25,867 bases of DNA from an uncultured Verrucomicrobiota bacterium (GTDB lineage: Bacteria > Verrucomicrobiota > Kiritimatiellia > RFP12 > UBA3636). Below the pieces are notes generated by a model. That model was not told where the DNA came from, did not search any database, and saw nothing but the letters and a program-made list of their open reading frames with translations. The stretch lies in assembly GCA_946612175.1 (NCBI GenBank), contig CAMOEO010000004.1, positions 1-25,867 on the forward strand. Reading direction: 5' to 3'. Shown piece after piece: positions 14,412-22,297 of this stretch. Both the position numbers and the translations under genes were made by a program. Positions within the stretch are counted from its first letter, which is position 1, and each line of letters opens with the position of its first letter.

Positions 14412-15260
14412 CTAGGAGGCGTTCCGCCTCGGCCCTCGTCGCATTCTCGTCAGCCCGAGCCTTCGCCAGAGCTCGTCGTCCAGCGCACGGAAGCTTCCCC
14501 CCGCATCCAGGATCTCCCGCGCCGTCCCCCGGGCATTCCCGGGAGCCTCCGGAATCCCTTCGCCCGGCGCGCCCCCCGCCGGAAGCAGATCCGCCGTGGT
14601 CCAGGGCTCGGACATCCCGCACGCCCGGAGAAACTTGTCCGCCGCGGCCTTGTACCGCATCAGCGTCTTGTAGTGAGGCGCCAGCTCGCGGCAGTGTTCG
14701 AAGATCCATCCCCGCAGCCCGGGATTCCGTCCGACGATCTCCCCCGCGGCGTCGCGCCGGTAGGCGTTGTCCACCGCAGGCTCGAGATCCTGCAGCAGCG
14801 CGCCGAGCAGCAGCTTGCCCTCCACAGACTCCCGCGACCGCTCCCAGGCCGCGAGCAGCGCCTCCGCCGTCGGCGGCGCGTGCCGGGAGGATGTGCGCCG
14901 GCTCCGAAGCGCGCTCCGGACGCGGTACTCCTCCGCCTCTCCCCTGCGCCGATAGCGGACAACGAGCCGGCCCAGCCCGTACACCACCAGCGAAAGGGCA
15001 CCGATTCCCAGCAGAACGGGAAGGCCGATCAGCGCCAGCCCCCCAACGAATAAGCCCTCCATCTTCCGCGAAAGCGGATCGTAGGAGCCCGTCAGGGCCG
15101 ATGCGGCCCATTCGGGCTCCGCATCGTGAAAGAATCTTTCCTCGCCATACGCGCGGGTGCGAATGCGCCTGCGGGGGCGAGGTGTGCGGTACTGTTCCTG
15201 CCAATGGTAGGCGGGAGTTCGGCGGCCGTGGCCGCGAGAGGGGGTGTTTCCGTAGGACAT
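14412..15260 (-). CDS. Hypothetical protein with one or two membrane segments
   Basis: A 282-aa protein I do not recognise. The first ~60 residues are Arg/Tyr/Pro-rich and soluble. Residues about 67-100 are strongly hydrophobic (GLFVGGLALIGLPVLLGIGALSLVVYGLGRLVV) and could form a long membrane hairpin. The rest is a charged, mainly helical cytoplasmic or periplasmic domain. The start at 15260 is supported by a TTGCAT-17-TACACT promoter whose -10 ends 7 bases before the ATG, predicting a leaderless mRNA; upstream extension would run through the promoter. It is first in an operon with the ferredoxin fusion gene. A 16-bp inverted repeat brackets the gene. The surrounding DNA looks somewhat less GC-rich than its neighbours, so transfer is possible but unproven. 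Confidence 0.7.
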   Translation of the reverse strand: MSYGNTPSRGHGRRTPAYHWQEQYRTPRPRRRIRTRAYGEERFFHDAEPEWAASALTGSYDPLSRKMEGLFVGGLALIGLPVLLGIGALSLVVYGLGRLVVRYRRRGEAEEYRVRSALRSRRTSSRHAPPTAEALLAAWERSRESVEGKLLLGALLQDLEPAVDNAYRRDAAGEIVGRNPGLRGWIFEHCRELAPHYKTLMRYKAAADKFLRACGMSEPWTTADLLPAGGAPGEGIPEAPGNARGTAREILDAGGSFRALDDELWRRLGLTRMRRGPRRNAS

Positions 15261-15267
15261 GGGCCCG

Positions 15268-15296
15268 AGTGTAGGCGAAAAGAGAAAGGAATGCAA
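15268..15296 (-). promoter_or_regulatory. Promoter for the 15260 operon, leaderless type
   Basis: Minus strand TTGCAT (15296-15291), 17 bases, TACACT (15273-15268), then CGGGCCC (7 bases) and the ATG at 15260. The spacing places the transcription start on the start codon. Confidence 0.75.
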
Positions 15297-15325
15297 GAGA
15301 ATTCGAAATACATGTTTTACGAAGA

Positions 15326-15341
15326 TGAGAATTCGGTGAAA
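15326..15341 (-). repeat. 16-bp inverted repeat, right copy
   Basis: Minus-strand TTTCACCGAATTCTCA, identical to the left copy at 14353-14368 and in inverted orientation. It lies just upstream of the 15260 gene promoter. Confidence 0.7.
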
Positions 15342-15381
15342 TCTTAGGTTTTTGACGGTTTGGCGGCCGCCCCACAGCGAA

Positions 15382-15432
15382 TTGCAAGAGGAATGGCGCA
15401 CCCCGGGATGGATGCGCCATTCCATTCTGCAA
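15382..15432. repeat. Palindromic repeat element in the 294-base intergenic region
   Basis: GGAATGGCGCA (15390-15400) and TGCGCCATTCC (15413-15423) form a perfect 11-bp inverted repeat around a 12-base loop. Flanking TTGCA (15382-15386) and TGCAA (15428-15432) extend it with an internal mismatch. It sits between two divergent promoters. It could be a large operator or a REP/MITE-like element. Confidence 0.6.
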
Positions 15433-15440
15433 CTTTCGTG

Positions 15441-15480
15441 GATCTCGCGCCCGGATTGCAAGCAACAGATCTCGCGCCCG
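15441..15480. repeat. 13-bp direct repeat GATCTCGCGCCCG, two copies
   Basis: GATCTCGCGCCCG occurs at 15441-15453 and 15468-15480, 27 bases apart, ending 14 bases before the -35 box of the next + strand gene. ATTGCAAG also occurs both here (15455-15462) and in the preceding palindrome (15381-15388). This position suits an activator site, but it may be part of the same repeat element. Confidence 0.5.
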
Positions 15481-15493
15481 TGCTGTCACGCCC

Positions 15494-15522
15494 TTGCCCG
15501 CGGGGTGGGGGTCTGGTATACT
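15494..15522 (+). promoter_or_regulatory. Promoter for the 15555 gene and waaA
   Basis: TTGCCC (15494-15499), 17 bases, TATACT (15517-15522). The predicted start at the A near 15530 gives a 25-base, pyrimidine-rich leader with no Shine-Dalgarno before ATG 15555. Confidence 0.7.
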
Positions 15523-15554
15523 CGCCCCCATCCCGGTTCTCCTCCCGTTCTCCC

Positions 15555-16493
15555 ATGGCCTCTTCCTCCCCCGCGCCCCTCGACCCCTCCCGGGGAACCC
15601 CGTTCGCCTGGCACCACCTTCGCGGCGTGGTCCCCGCGGACTGGGAGGTCTCCCGCTATTCGGTGGAGGACCGCGACGGCCGCCTCGAGTTCGCCAACCG
15701 CCGCGGTCTCCAGGCCCTCGCGAGCTGGGAACCCTGCGAACAGGAGCCCGACCGCCCCACGACCATGGCGACCTTCCTCGCCAACAACCTCGTCGGCCGC
15801 CGCGCCGCCCGCGCCCGCGGGCTCCGCGCCACGGACATCCGCACCGCCGAGGCGGGGCCGTTCGTCCTCGGCTGGCTCGACGACGACCTTCCCGTCCAGG
15901 CCCTCGCCTACGACCGCGCGGAGAAGCGGCTCATCCGCTGGGTCTTCGAGGGGCGCGCCTCCGCGCGCGACCGCCGCGAGGTCGTGGAGCCCATCCTGCT
16001 CTCCTGCGACTTCAACGACGACCCCGACGTCTGCGAATACCGCCTCTACGGCATCCATGCCGTCCTGCCGCGGGAGTACCGCATCGAGGACATCGTCGTC
16101 CTTCCCGCCAACGTCATGATGGCGTTCGAGGGCGAGGAGTCCCACGCCCGCGCCGTCTTCCGCCGCTGGGGCCTCGCCTCGAGCCTCCTCGACGGCGAGG
16201 ACCTGGGGGACTTCTACGCGCGCGTCGTCCGCACCAACCGCTACGAGGTTCTCTCCTGCGAACGGCGCGAGGCCCCGGGCCTCGACCTCCGCCTCGTCCG
16301 CTTCTCCGCCCCCCGCGAGTTCCACGGCGACCGCTTCATGGCGCGCCGCTGGAAGAACGGCCGCGCCTACGTCTGGCACGACGCCGCGACCAACCGCATC
16401 CATGCCTTCGAGCAGGTGGGTCCGCGCCGCGCCGCCCCGCTTCCGCCCTCCACGGTCCCGGACGTTCCCCTTTCCCCCTTCCCGCCCGCCTGA
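15555..16493 (+). CDS. Hypothetical soluble protein upstream of waaA
   Basis: A 312-aa protein without signal peptide or membrane segment; I recognise no family. It is rich in Trp, Arg and acidic residues, with features such as GVVPADWEVSRY near the N-terminus, ILLSCDFNDDPDVCEYRLYGIHAVLP in the middle and FHGDRFMARRWKNGRAYVWHD toward the end. These suggest a mixed alpha/beta fold. The last ~20 residues are Pro-rich. It has its own promoter and ends 46 bases before waaA, so the two are probably cotranscribed and it may act in envelope biogenesis (inference from position only). ATG 15555 is the first after the predicted transcription start; upstream codons would cross the promoter. Confidence 0.75.
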   Translation: MASSSPAPLDPSRGTPFAWHHLRGVVPADWEVSRYSVEDRDGRLEFANRRGLQALASWEPCEQEPDRPTTMATFLANNLVGRRAARARGLRATDIRTAEAGPFVLGWLDDDLPVQALAYDRAEKRLIRWVFEGRASARDRREVVEPILLSCDFNDDPDVCEYRLYGIHAVLPREYRIEDIVVLPANVMMAFEGEESHARAVFRRWGLASSLLDGEDLGDFYARVVRTNRYEVLSCERREAPGLDLRLVRFSAPREFHGDRFMARRWKNGRAYVWHDAATNRIHAFEQVGPRRAAPLPPSTVPDVPLSPFPPA

Positions 16494-16539
16494 CGCCGCC
16501 CCGGCGCCGTCCCCCCCCTTCCCGCCCCGCCCGCCCCCC

Positions 16540-17889
16540 ATGCGCTGGTTCGTCTACAACGTCCTTTTCGCCGTCGCCTACACCGCGATGCTCCCCAAGT
16601 TCCTCCTGCGCATGCGCAAGCGCGGGGGCTACCGCGCGCACTTCGCCGAGCGCTTCGGCCGCTACGATCCCGCCACGGCCCGCCGCCTCGCGGAGAAGCC
16701 CCGCGTCTGGGTCCACGCCGTCTCGGTCGGCGAGGCGAACCTCGCCGGGACGGTCCTCCGCGAGCTGCGCCGCCGCGACCCCTCCCTCTCGTTCGTCCTC
16801 TCGACCACGAGCTCCACGGGGCGCGCCGTCTGCGAGAAGCTCGTCGGCCCGGACGACGTCCTGATCTACCTTCCGCTCGACTTTCCCCGCTGCGTCCGCC
16901 GCGCCCTCGCCGCCGTGAACGCCCGGGCGATGGTGCTGGTGGAGTCGGAGCTCTGGCCCAACCTCCTCCGCTCCCTGCGCCGCAAGGGCGTCCCGCTCCT
17001 GCTCGTCAACGGGCGCGTCTCCGACCGCTCCGCCCCCGGCTATCGCCGCCTTCGCCTCTTCTTCGGCCCCGTCCTGCACTGCTTCGACGTCCTGCTCGCC
17101 CAGTCCGCGCTCGACCGCGACCGCCTCGTCGACGCCGGCGCCCCGGCCGACCGCATCCGCGTCACGGGCTCGGTCAAGTTCGACATCGCCCCGCCCCCGC
17201 CCGAGAAGCTCGACCGCGCCCGCGCGACGCTCGCCGCCGCCGGCATCGCCCCCGGGCGCGACACCGTCCTGCTCGGCGGCTCCACCTGGCCCGGCGAGGA
17301 GCTCGCCCTTGCGCGCGCCTGGAAGGCCGCCCGCGCCCGCGACGCCTCCCTGCGCCTCGTCCTCGTCCCCCGCCACTTCGAACGCGCGGCCGAGGTCGCC
17401 GCGGAGCTCTCCGCCGCGGGCTTCCGCGTCCTGCGCCGCTCGGAGGCGCCCGACCCCGCCGCTGCCCCCGCGCCGGAAGGCGCCCCCGCGCCCGACCCCG
17501 CCACGATCCTGCTCGTCGACACCACCGGCGAGCTCTTCGCGCTCTACGCCCTCGCGGACCTCGTGTTCGTCGGCAAGACGCTCCCCCCGAACGAGGGGGG
17601 GCAGAACATGATCGAGCCCGCGTCGTTCGGAAAGGCCGTCGTCTGCGGGCCGCACACCGAGAACTTCGCGGCCGTCATGGAGACCTTCCGCGCCGCCCGC
17701 GCGATCGTCGAGGTCCCCGACGCCGACGCTCTCCGCGCGGAGGTTCTCCGCCTGCTCGCCGACCCGGAGGAGCGCGGCGCCCTCGGCGTCCGCGCCGACC
17801 GCGCCGTCAACGCCTCCCGCGGCGCCCTCGCGCGCTCGTGCGACGCCATCCTCGAGGTCCTCGCCCGCCCCCGCCCCGCCGGCGCGTAG
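16540..17889 (+). CDS. waaA: 3-deoxy-D-manno-octulosonic acid (Kdo) transferase
   Basis: WaaA (KdtA, family GT30) transfers Kdo from CMP-Kdo to lipid A precursor at the inner membrane, so the cell makes LPS. The 449-aa length is normal. An N-terminal membrane anchor (WFVYNVLFAVAYTAMLPKFLL) precedes HAVSVGEANLA with the catalytic-type Glu, then STTSSTGR, YLPLDFP, LVESELWPN, LLVNGRVSDRS, VTGSVKFD, LLGGSTWPGEE, LVPRHFER and the C-terminal FVGKTLPPNEGGQNMIEPA with CGPHTENF. A Pro/Ala-rich insertion of about 20 residues precedes the TILLVDTTGEL block. The 46-base leader is almost pure pyrimidine with no Shine-Dalgarno; the start is fixed by the membrane anchor. Confidence 0.96.
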   Translation: MRWFVYNVLFAVAYTAMLPKFLLRMRKRGGYRAHFAERFGRYDPATARRLAEKPRVWVHAVSVGEANLAGTVLRELRRRDPSLSFVLSTTSSTGRAVCEKLVGPDDVLIYLPLDFPRCVRRALAAVNARAMVLVESELWPNLLRSLRRKGVPLLLVNGRVSDRSAPGYRRLRLFFGPVLHCFDVLLAQSALDRDRLVDAGAPADRIRVTGSVKFDIAPPPPEKLDRARATLAAAGIAPGRDTVLLGGSTWPGEELALARAWKAARARDASLRLVLVPRHFERAAEVAAELSAAGFRVLRRSEAPDPAAAPAPEGAPAPDPATILLVDTTGELFALYALADLVFVGKTLPPNEGGQNMIEPASFGKAVVCGPHTENFAAVMETFRAARAIVEVPDADALRAEVLRLLADPEERGALGVRADRAVNASRGALARSCDAILEVLARPRPAGA

Positions 17890-17906
17890 ACCGGACGCCC
17901 CCGCCG

Positions 17907-18632
17907 ATGGAACCGTTCCGGACCTGGATCGACCTGCTCTTCCCGCGCGCCTGCGCGGCCTGCGGGGGCCCCGGCGCCGCCCCGATCTGCGAGAGCTGCC
18001 GCGCGCGGATCTCCGTCCGCCCCGCCGAGGGCTGCTGCCGCGTCTGCGGCAAGACCCTCGTCGCGCGCGACGACGCCCTCGGCACCGCCGAGCCCCTCTG
18101 CCTCGGATGCCGCACGCGGCGCCCCGCGTTCGACCTCGCCCGCTCCGCACTGCCGTTCGGCGGCCCCGTCCGCCCGCTCGTCCACCGCCTCAAGTACAAC
18201 GGCGGCGCCTGGCTCGCCCCCGCGCTCTCCGAATACCTCCACGGCTGCGTCCTCGCGCACTGGGGCGCCGAGGCCATCGACCTGGTCTGCCCCGTCCCGC
18301 TCCATCCCGCCCGCTGGCGGCGCCGCGGCTACAACCAGGCCGAGCTCCTCGCCCGCGCGCTCGCCCGCCGGCTCGGGCTCCCCTTCGCCCCGCGGCTGCT
18401 GCGCCGCGTCCGCGACACCCCTACCCAGACGCACCGCGGCGCCGACCAGCGCCGCGCCAACGTCGCCGGCGCCTTCGCCGTCCCGCCCCGCGCCCTTCCC
18501 CGCGCCTACGGGCGCTGCATCCTCCTCGTGGACGACGTCATGACCACCGGCGCCACCCTGGACGCCGCCGCCGCCGCCCTCAAGGCCGCCGGCGCCGGCC
18601 GCGTCCTCGCCCTCTCCCTCGCCCGGGACTGA
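17907..18632 (+). CDS. comF: ComF family phosphoribosyltransferase-like protein
   Basis: A 241-aa protein of the ComF/GntX family, linked to DNA uptake in some bacteria and of unclear enzymology. The N-terminus has zinc-finger pairs (CAAC, CESC, CRVC, CLGC), then a phosphoribosyltransferase fold with LKYNGGAWLAPALSEYL, CPVPLHPARWRRRGYNQAELLARALA, THRGADQRRANVAGAF and the PRPP-binding loop ILLVDDVMTTGATLD. It starts 17 bases after waaA, suggesting an operon. No competence pilus genes are in view, so a role in transformation is not supported here beyond family membership. The start at 17907 matches the usual length. Confidence 0.93.
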   Translation: MEPFRTWIDLLFPRACAACGGPGAAPICESCRARISVRPAEGCCRVCGKTLVARDDALGTAEPLCLGCRTRRPAFDLARSALPFGGPVRPLVHRLKYNGGAWLAPALSEYLHGCVLAHWGAEAIDLVCPVPLHPARWRRRGYNQAELLARALARRLGLPFAPRLLRRVRDTPTQTHRGADQRRANVAGAFAVPPRALPRAYGRCILLVDDVMTTGATLDAAAAALKAAGAGRVLALSLARD

Positions 18633-18704
18633 CCCCGGATCGCCCGACGGTTGCAACAAACATCATCACAATTCCGGTTTCGATGTTGAAGACGCGGGAA
18701 TCGT

Positions 18705-18734
18705 TTGACCTGCGGGGGGAGGTTCGCATATACT
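18705..18734 (+). promoter_or_regulatory. Promoter of asd
   Basis: TTGACC (18705-18710), 18 bases, TATACT (18729-18734). It lies 75 bases before the asd ATG. The leader holds no obvious riboswitch-like structure. Confidence 0.7.
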
Positions 18735-18809
18735 CCCGCCCCGTCGCCGCGCGCGCCGGGCCGTCCGGGACGGACGGAGGGCGCCCGGAAACGAAAACGA
18801 GGTATCCCC

Positions 18810-19862
18810 ATGTCCCGCTCCTACCATGTCGCCATCGCCGGCGCGACCGGCGCCGTCGGCGTCGAAATGCTCAAGACCCTCGAGCGCCGGAACTTCCCGG
18901 TCGCCTCGCTGAAGCTCCTCGCCTCCGCCCGCTCCGCCGGGAAGAGGATGCGCTTCCGCGGCGAGGAGATCGCCGTCGAGGAAATGACGGAGGCGTCGTT
19001 CCGGGGCGTCGACATCGCGCTCTTCAGCGCCGGGGCGGGGATCTCGAAGCAGTTCCGCAAGGCCGTCGTGGACGCCGGCGCGGTGATGGTCGACAACTCC
19101 TCCGCCTTCCGCCTCGACGACGACGTCCCGCTCGTCGTCCCGGAGGTGAACCCCGAGGACGTGAAGTGGCACCACGGCGTCATCGCCAACCCGAACTGCA
19201 CGACGATCATCATGCTCGTCGCCGTCGCGCCGCTGCACCGCGCGTTCGGACTGAAGCGGCTCGTCGCCTCGACCTACCAGTCCGCGTCGGGCGCGGGCGC
19301 CAAGGGCATGCTCGAGCTGCTTGCGCAGACGAAGGCGCTGCTCGCCGAGGCGAAGGACATGGACGAGCTGGCCGAGCGCTACCGCGACGTCCTCGCGCGC
19401 ATCGACCCGCCGAAGGCGTTCGGCGACCCGATCGCGTTCAACGTCTTCCCGCACATCGACGTCTTCCAGCCCAACGGCTACACGAAGGAGGAGATGAAGA
19501 TGGTGAACGAGTCGCGCAAGATGCTGCACGACCCGTCGCTGCGCATCTCCTGCACGTCCGTCCGCGTCCCGTCGCTCCGCGCGCACTCCGAGTCGCTCAA
19601 CCTGGAGTTCTCGCAAAAGGTCACGCCCGAAAGGGTGCGCGAGGTCCTCGCGAAGGCGCCGGGGGCGATCGTCGTCGACGACCCCGCCGCGAACAAGTAT
19701 CCGCTCCCGATCGACGCCTCCGGCCACGGCGAGGTGCTCGTCGGCCGCATCCGCCAGGACGTCTCGAACCCCGACGGAACCGGCATCGACATGTTCGTCG
19801 CGGGCGACCAGCTCCTGAAGGGCGCCGCCTACAACGCCGTGCAGATCGCCGAGCTGCTCTAG
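18810..19862 (+). CDS. asd: Aspartate-semialdehyde dehydrogenase
   Basis: Asd reduces aspartyl phosphate to aspartate semialdehyde with NADPH, the branch point to lysine/diaminopimelate, threonine and methionine. The 350-aa protein has the nucleotide motif GATGAVG near residue 9, SAGAGISKQF, VDNSSAFR, the catalytic Cys130 in ANPNCTT, TYQSASGAGAKGM and the His-containing RVPSLRAHSE motif. These place it with the gram-positive/archaeal-like Asd type rather than the enterobacterial one. GAGGT about nine bases upstream supports ATG 18810. It has its own promoter and ends 4 bases before the phosphopantetheinyl transferase gene. Confidence 0.96.
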   Translation: MSRSYHVAIAGATGAVGVEMLKTLERRNFPVASLKLLASARSAGKRMRFRGEEIAVEEMTEASFRGVDIALFSAGAGISKQFRKAVVDAGAVMVDNSSAFRLDDDVPLVVPEVNPEDVKWHHGVIANPNCTTIIMLVAVAPLHRAFGLKRLVASTYQSASGAGAKGMLELLAQTKALLAEAKDMDELAERYRDVLARIDPPKAFGDPIAFNVFPHIDVFQPNGYTKEEMKMVNESRKMLHDPSLRISCTSVRVPSLRAHSESLNLEFSQKVTPERVREVLAKAPGAIVVDDPAANKYPLPIDASGHGEVLVGRIRQDVSNPDGTGIDMFVAGDQLLKGAAYNAVQIAELL

Positions 19863-19866
19863 CCCG

Positions 19867-20739
19867 ATGCCGGAGGCCCCCCGCCAGATCCGCACGATCC
19901 TCCCCGGCGGGGGGCCGTTCCGCGCCGTGCTGTGGAGCCAGGCGGCGCTGGACGAGGAGCCGGCCGCGCCCGAGGCGTGGCTCGCGCCCGAGGAGCGGGC
20001 GGAGCTGGAGGGGCTCTCGCAGGAGAAGCGCCGCCGCGAATGGCTCGCGGCTCGCGTCGCGCTCAAGGACCTCCTGGTCCGCGACGGCGTGGTGCGCCGC
20101 CCCTCCGACGCGATCGTCCGCAAGAGCCCGCTCGGCGCGCCCCGCATCGTCGTATGGGAGCCCGACACCTACCGCTACGCCGAGCTCGCCTGCGCGATCT
20201 CGCACTGCGAGCCGTTCGTCCTCTGCGCCTACCTGCCCGGCCGTGGCGCGCGCATCGGCGTCGACGTCGAGCGCCGCACCTGGCGCCTCGCCCACCTCGG
20301 CCGCAAGTTCCTCTCGCCCGGCGACCGCATGCTCGAGAAGGACGACCCGAACGGCGACGAGACGGTGCTGTGGTCGTTCAAGGAATCGCTCTCCAAGCTC
20401 CTCGGCACGGGCTGGTCGTGCGGGTTCCGGACGATCTCCTGCGTGGAGACGGCGCCGGGCTCCTGCACGCTGACCGACGCCGCCGACAACCGCTACGAGG
20501 GCGTCTACCTCTGGTTCGGGCAGCACGCGATCACGGTCGTCTGGGAGCCCCCGGCGCCGGCGGCGGCGCCCGCCGCCGCGGCGCCGCGGGAGCCCCGGTC
20601 CTGGCCGGAGCGCGCCGCCCGCGCCCGCCGGCTCCGCGCCCTGCGGCGCGAGCGGCGCGCCGCGCGGGGCGCGGCGGCGGCCGCCGCCCCCGGCGCCGCC
20701 GAGGACGGCGGCGCGCCGGAAGCGGAGGAGGCGCCGTGA
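19867..20739 (+). CDS. 4'-phosphopantetheinyl transferase superfamily protein (Sfp-like)
   Basis: These enzymes attach the phosphopantetheine arm of CoA to carrier proteins. The 290-aa protein has the Sfp-type layout: RREWLAARVALKDLL near the N-terminus, ISHCE, the Mg2+-binding D133/E135 in GVDVERR, and W169-K172-E173 in LWSFKESLSKLLGTG. The last ~65 residues are a Pro/Ala/Arg-rich tail that is not part of the fold. It follows asd by 4 bases, and its TGA overlaps the GTG start of the co-chaperone gene, so all three are translated from one mRNA. No polyketide or nonribosomal peptide genes are nearby, so fatty-acid ACP or an aryl-polyene-type carrier elsewhere is the likely substrate. Confidence 0.87.
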   Translation: MPEAPRQIRTILPGGGPFRAVLWSQAALDEEPAAPEAWLAPEERAELEGLSQEKRRREWLAARVALKDLLVRDGVVRRPSDAIVRKSPLGAPRIVVWEPDTYRYAELACAISHCEPFVLCAYLPGRGARIGVDVERRTWRLAHLGRKFLSPGDRMLEKDDPNGDETVLWSFKESLSKLLGTGWSCGFRTISCVETAPGSCTLTDAADNRYEGVYLWFGQHAITVVWEPPAPAAAPAAAAPREPRSWPERAARARRLRALRRERRAARGAAAAAAPGAAEDGGAPEAEEAP

Positions 20740-21647
20740 GCTGGATCGGCGCAGGCATCGGCTGGTACGTCGGCAGCCGCATCGCCGGCGGCCTCGGCGG
20801 CCTCGTCGGGGTCGTGATCGGCTCGATGTTCGGCAACGGCGGCGATGGCGACCGCCGGAAGGAGGAGGCCCGCCGCCGCGCCGAGGAGGCGCGGCAGCGG
20901 GCGGAGTTCTTCCGCGAGGCGCGCGGCGCCGCCTCCGCGCGGACCTGGCGGCGCACCGTCCGCGACCGCACGCTCTTCCTCGGCGCCGCCGCGGCGATGC
21001 TCGCCAAGATCGCGAAGGCCGACGGCGTCGTCACGGAGAACGAGATCCGCGCCGCAGAGGCCGCCTTCCGCCGCCTCGGGCTCGACGACGAGCAGACCGA
21101 GTTCTGCGTCCGGACGTTCCGCGCCGCGAAGAACGACGCGCGCTCGGTCTACGACTACGCCCGCGACTTCGCCTCCGCGCAGCCGGACATGGACGTCCGC
21201 GAGATCTTCTACGGCCTGCTCTGGGACATGGCCGCGGCCGACGGCGCCCTGCACCCCTCGGAGGAGGAGATGCTCCGCCGGCTGCCGGAGTTCCTGCTGC
21301 TGCGCCCGACGCTCTTCGCCCGCGAATACCGCCGCCGCGTGCGCGAGTCGCCCCCCGGCGGCGGCGCGCGCGCCTCGTCCTCTTCGCGCGGCGCCCCGCC
21401 CCCGCCGCCGCGCGGGGCGTCCGGCCCCACGCTCGAGGAAGCCTACGAGCTGCTCGGCGTCTCCCCCGCGGCCACCGACGCCGAGGTGAAGAGGGCCTAC
21501 CGCGAGAAGGCGCGCAAGCTCCACCCCGACGCCATCGCCCGCGAGGGACTCCCGCCCGAGCTGGCCGCCAAGGCCAACGAGCGCATGGCGCAGGTCAACC
21601 TCGCCTACGACCGCATCCGCGCCGCCCGCGACGGGTCGGCGCGCTAG
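20736..21647 (+). CDS. DjlA-like co-chaperone (TerB domain plus C-terminal J domain)
   Basis: A 303-aa membrane-anchored J-domain protein that probably stimulates DnaK at the inner membrane. The GTG start overlaps the preceding stop (GTGA) and has GGAGGAG upstream; it gives a Gly-rich membrane segment (WIGAGIGWYVGSRIAGGLGG) like the E. coli DjlA N-terminus. A coiled, Arg/Glu-rich stretch follows. Residues about 75-200 form a TerB-type helical domain with FLGAAAAMLAKIAKADGVVT and LLWDMAAADGALHPSEE. A Pro/Gly linker leads to the J domain (EEAYELLGVSPAATDAEVKRAYREKARKLHPD), with the essential HPD present. The stop overlaps the convergent neighbour's stop by 4 bases. Confidence 0.9.
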   Translation: MSWIGAGIGWYVGSRIAGGLGGLVGVVIGSMFGNGGDGDRRKEEARRRAEEARQRAEFFREARGAASARTWRRTVRDRTLFLGAAAAMLAKIAKADGVVTENEIRAAEAAFRRLGLDDEQTEFCVRTFRAAKNDARSVYDYARDFASAQPDMDVREIFYGLLWDMAAADGALHPSEEEMLRRLPEFLLLRPTLFAREYRRRVRESPPGGGARASSSSRGAPPPPPRGASGPTLEEAYELLGVSPAATDAEVKRAYREKARKLHPDAIAREGLPPELAAKANERMAQVNLAYDRIRAARDGSAR

Positions 21648-22279
21648 CGCGCCAGGTACGGATTGGCCGCGCGCTCGCGCCCGATCGTGGTGGCGGGGCC
21701 GTGCCCCGGGAGCACCGCCGTGGCGGGGTCCAGCGCCGCCAGGCGGCGCAGCGAGGCGGCCATCGCCGCGTCGGAGCCGCCCTCGAAGTCCGTGCGGCCG
21801 ATCGAGCCCGCGAAGAGCGTGTCGCCCGAGAAGAGGACCGGATGCGGCAGCGTGGCGTCCTCCAGCAGCAGGCAGACGCTCCCCGGCGAATGGCCCGGCG
21901 TGGCCAGGACGCGGAACGTCGCCGGGCCGGCGGCGATTTCCGCGCCCTCGACGAGGTCCCGCGCGAGCCCGGCGGGCGGCTCGAGGACCGGCTCGTAGGG
22001 CGGCAGCGCGTTGCGCGCGGTGAAGCACCAGTCCGCGTCGCCGGGCGCGACGTGGACCGCCGCGCCCGGCGCCGCCGCGAGCAGCGCCGGAAGCGCGGAG
22101 AGGTGGTCGAGGTGGCCGTGCGTGAGCAGGATCGCCGAGAGCGACGCGCCCGCGCCGCGGACGGCGGCGAGGAGCCGCTCCGGCTCCGCGCCGGGGTCGA
22201 CGAGGACCGCCGCGGCGCCGTCCGAGACGAGCCAGGCGTTCTCGCGGTACGCGCCGGTGGCGAAGCCCTGGATGCGCAT
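21644..22279 (-). CDS. MBL-fold metallo-hydrolase (glyoxalase II-like)
   Basis: A 211-aa soluble hydrolase of the metallo-beta-lactamase fold. The metal ligands are visible: LLTHGHLDHLSALP (HxHxDH), the His in TPGHSPGSVCL, the Asp in FSGDTLFAGSIGRTDF and the final His in LPGHGPAT. The short form and the GRTDF block match the glyoxalase II-like/YcbL group, which hydrolyses thioesters such as S-lactoylglutathione, but the substrate is not determined. GGAG before ATG 22279 supports the start. It lies 18 bases downstream of the antiporter gene on the same strand and is probably cotranscribed with it. Confidence 0.9.
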   Translation of the reverse strand: MRIQGFATGAYRENAWLVSDGAAAVLVDPGAEPERLLAAVRGAGASLSAILLTHGHLDHLSALPALLAAAPGAAVHVAPGDADWCFTARNALPPYEPVLEPPAGLARDLVEGAEIAAGPATFRVLATPGHSPGSVCLLLEDATLPHPVLFSGDTLFAGSIGRTDFEGGSDAAMAASLRRLAALDPATAVLPGHGPATTIGRERAANPYLAR

Positions 22280-22297
22280 CTCCGTCCCTCCCTCGCC

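Noticed and set aside
14392..15531. Extension of the ferredoxin-fusion frame to 694 codons
   Set aside because: The extension overlaps the better-supported 14412-15260 gene in another frame and has random-looking composition; ATG 14391 has a canonical Shine-Dalgarno.
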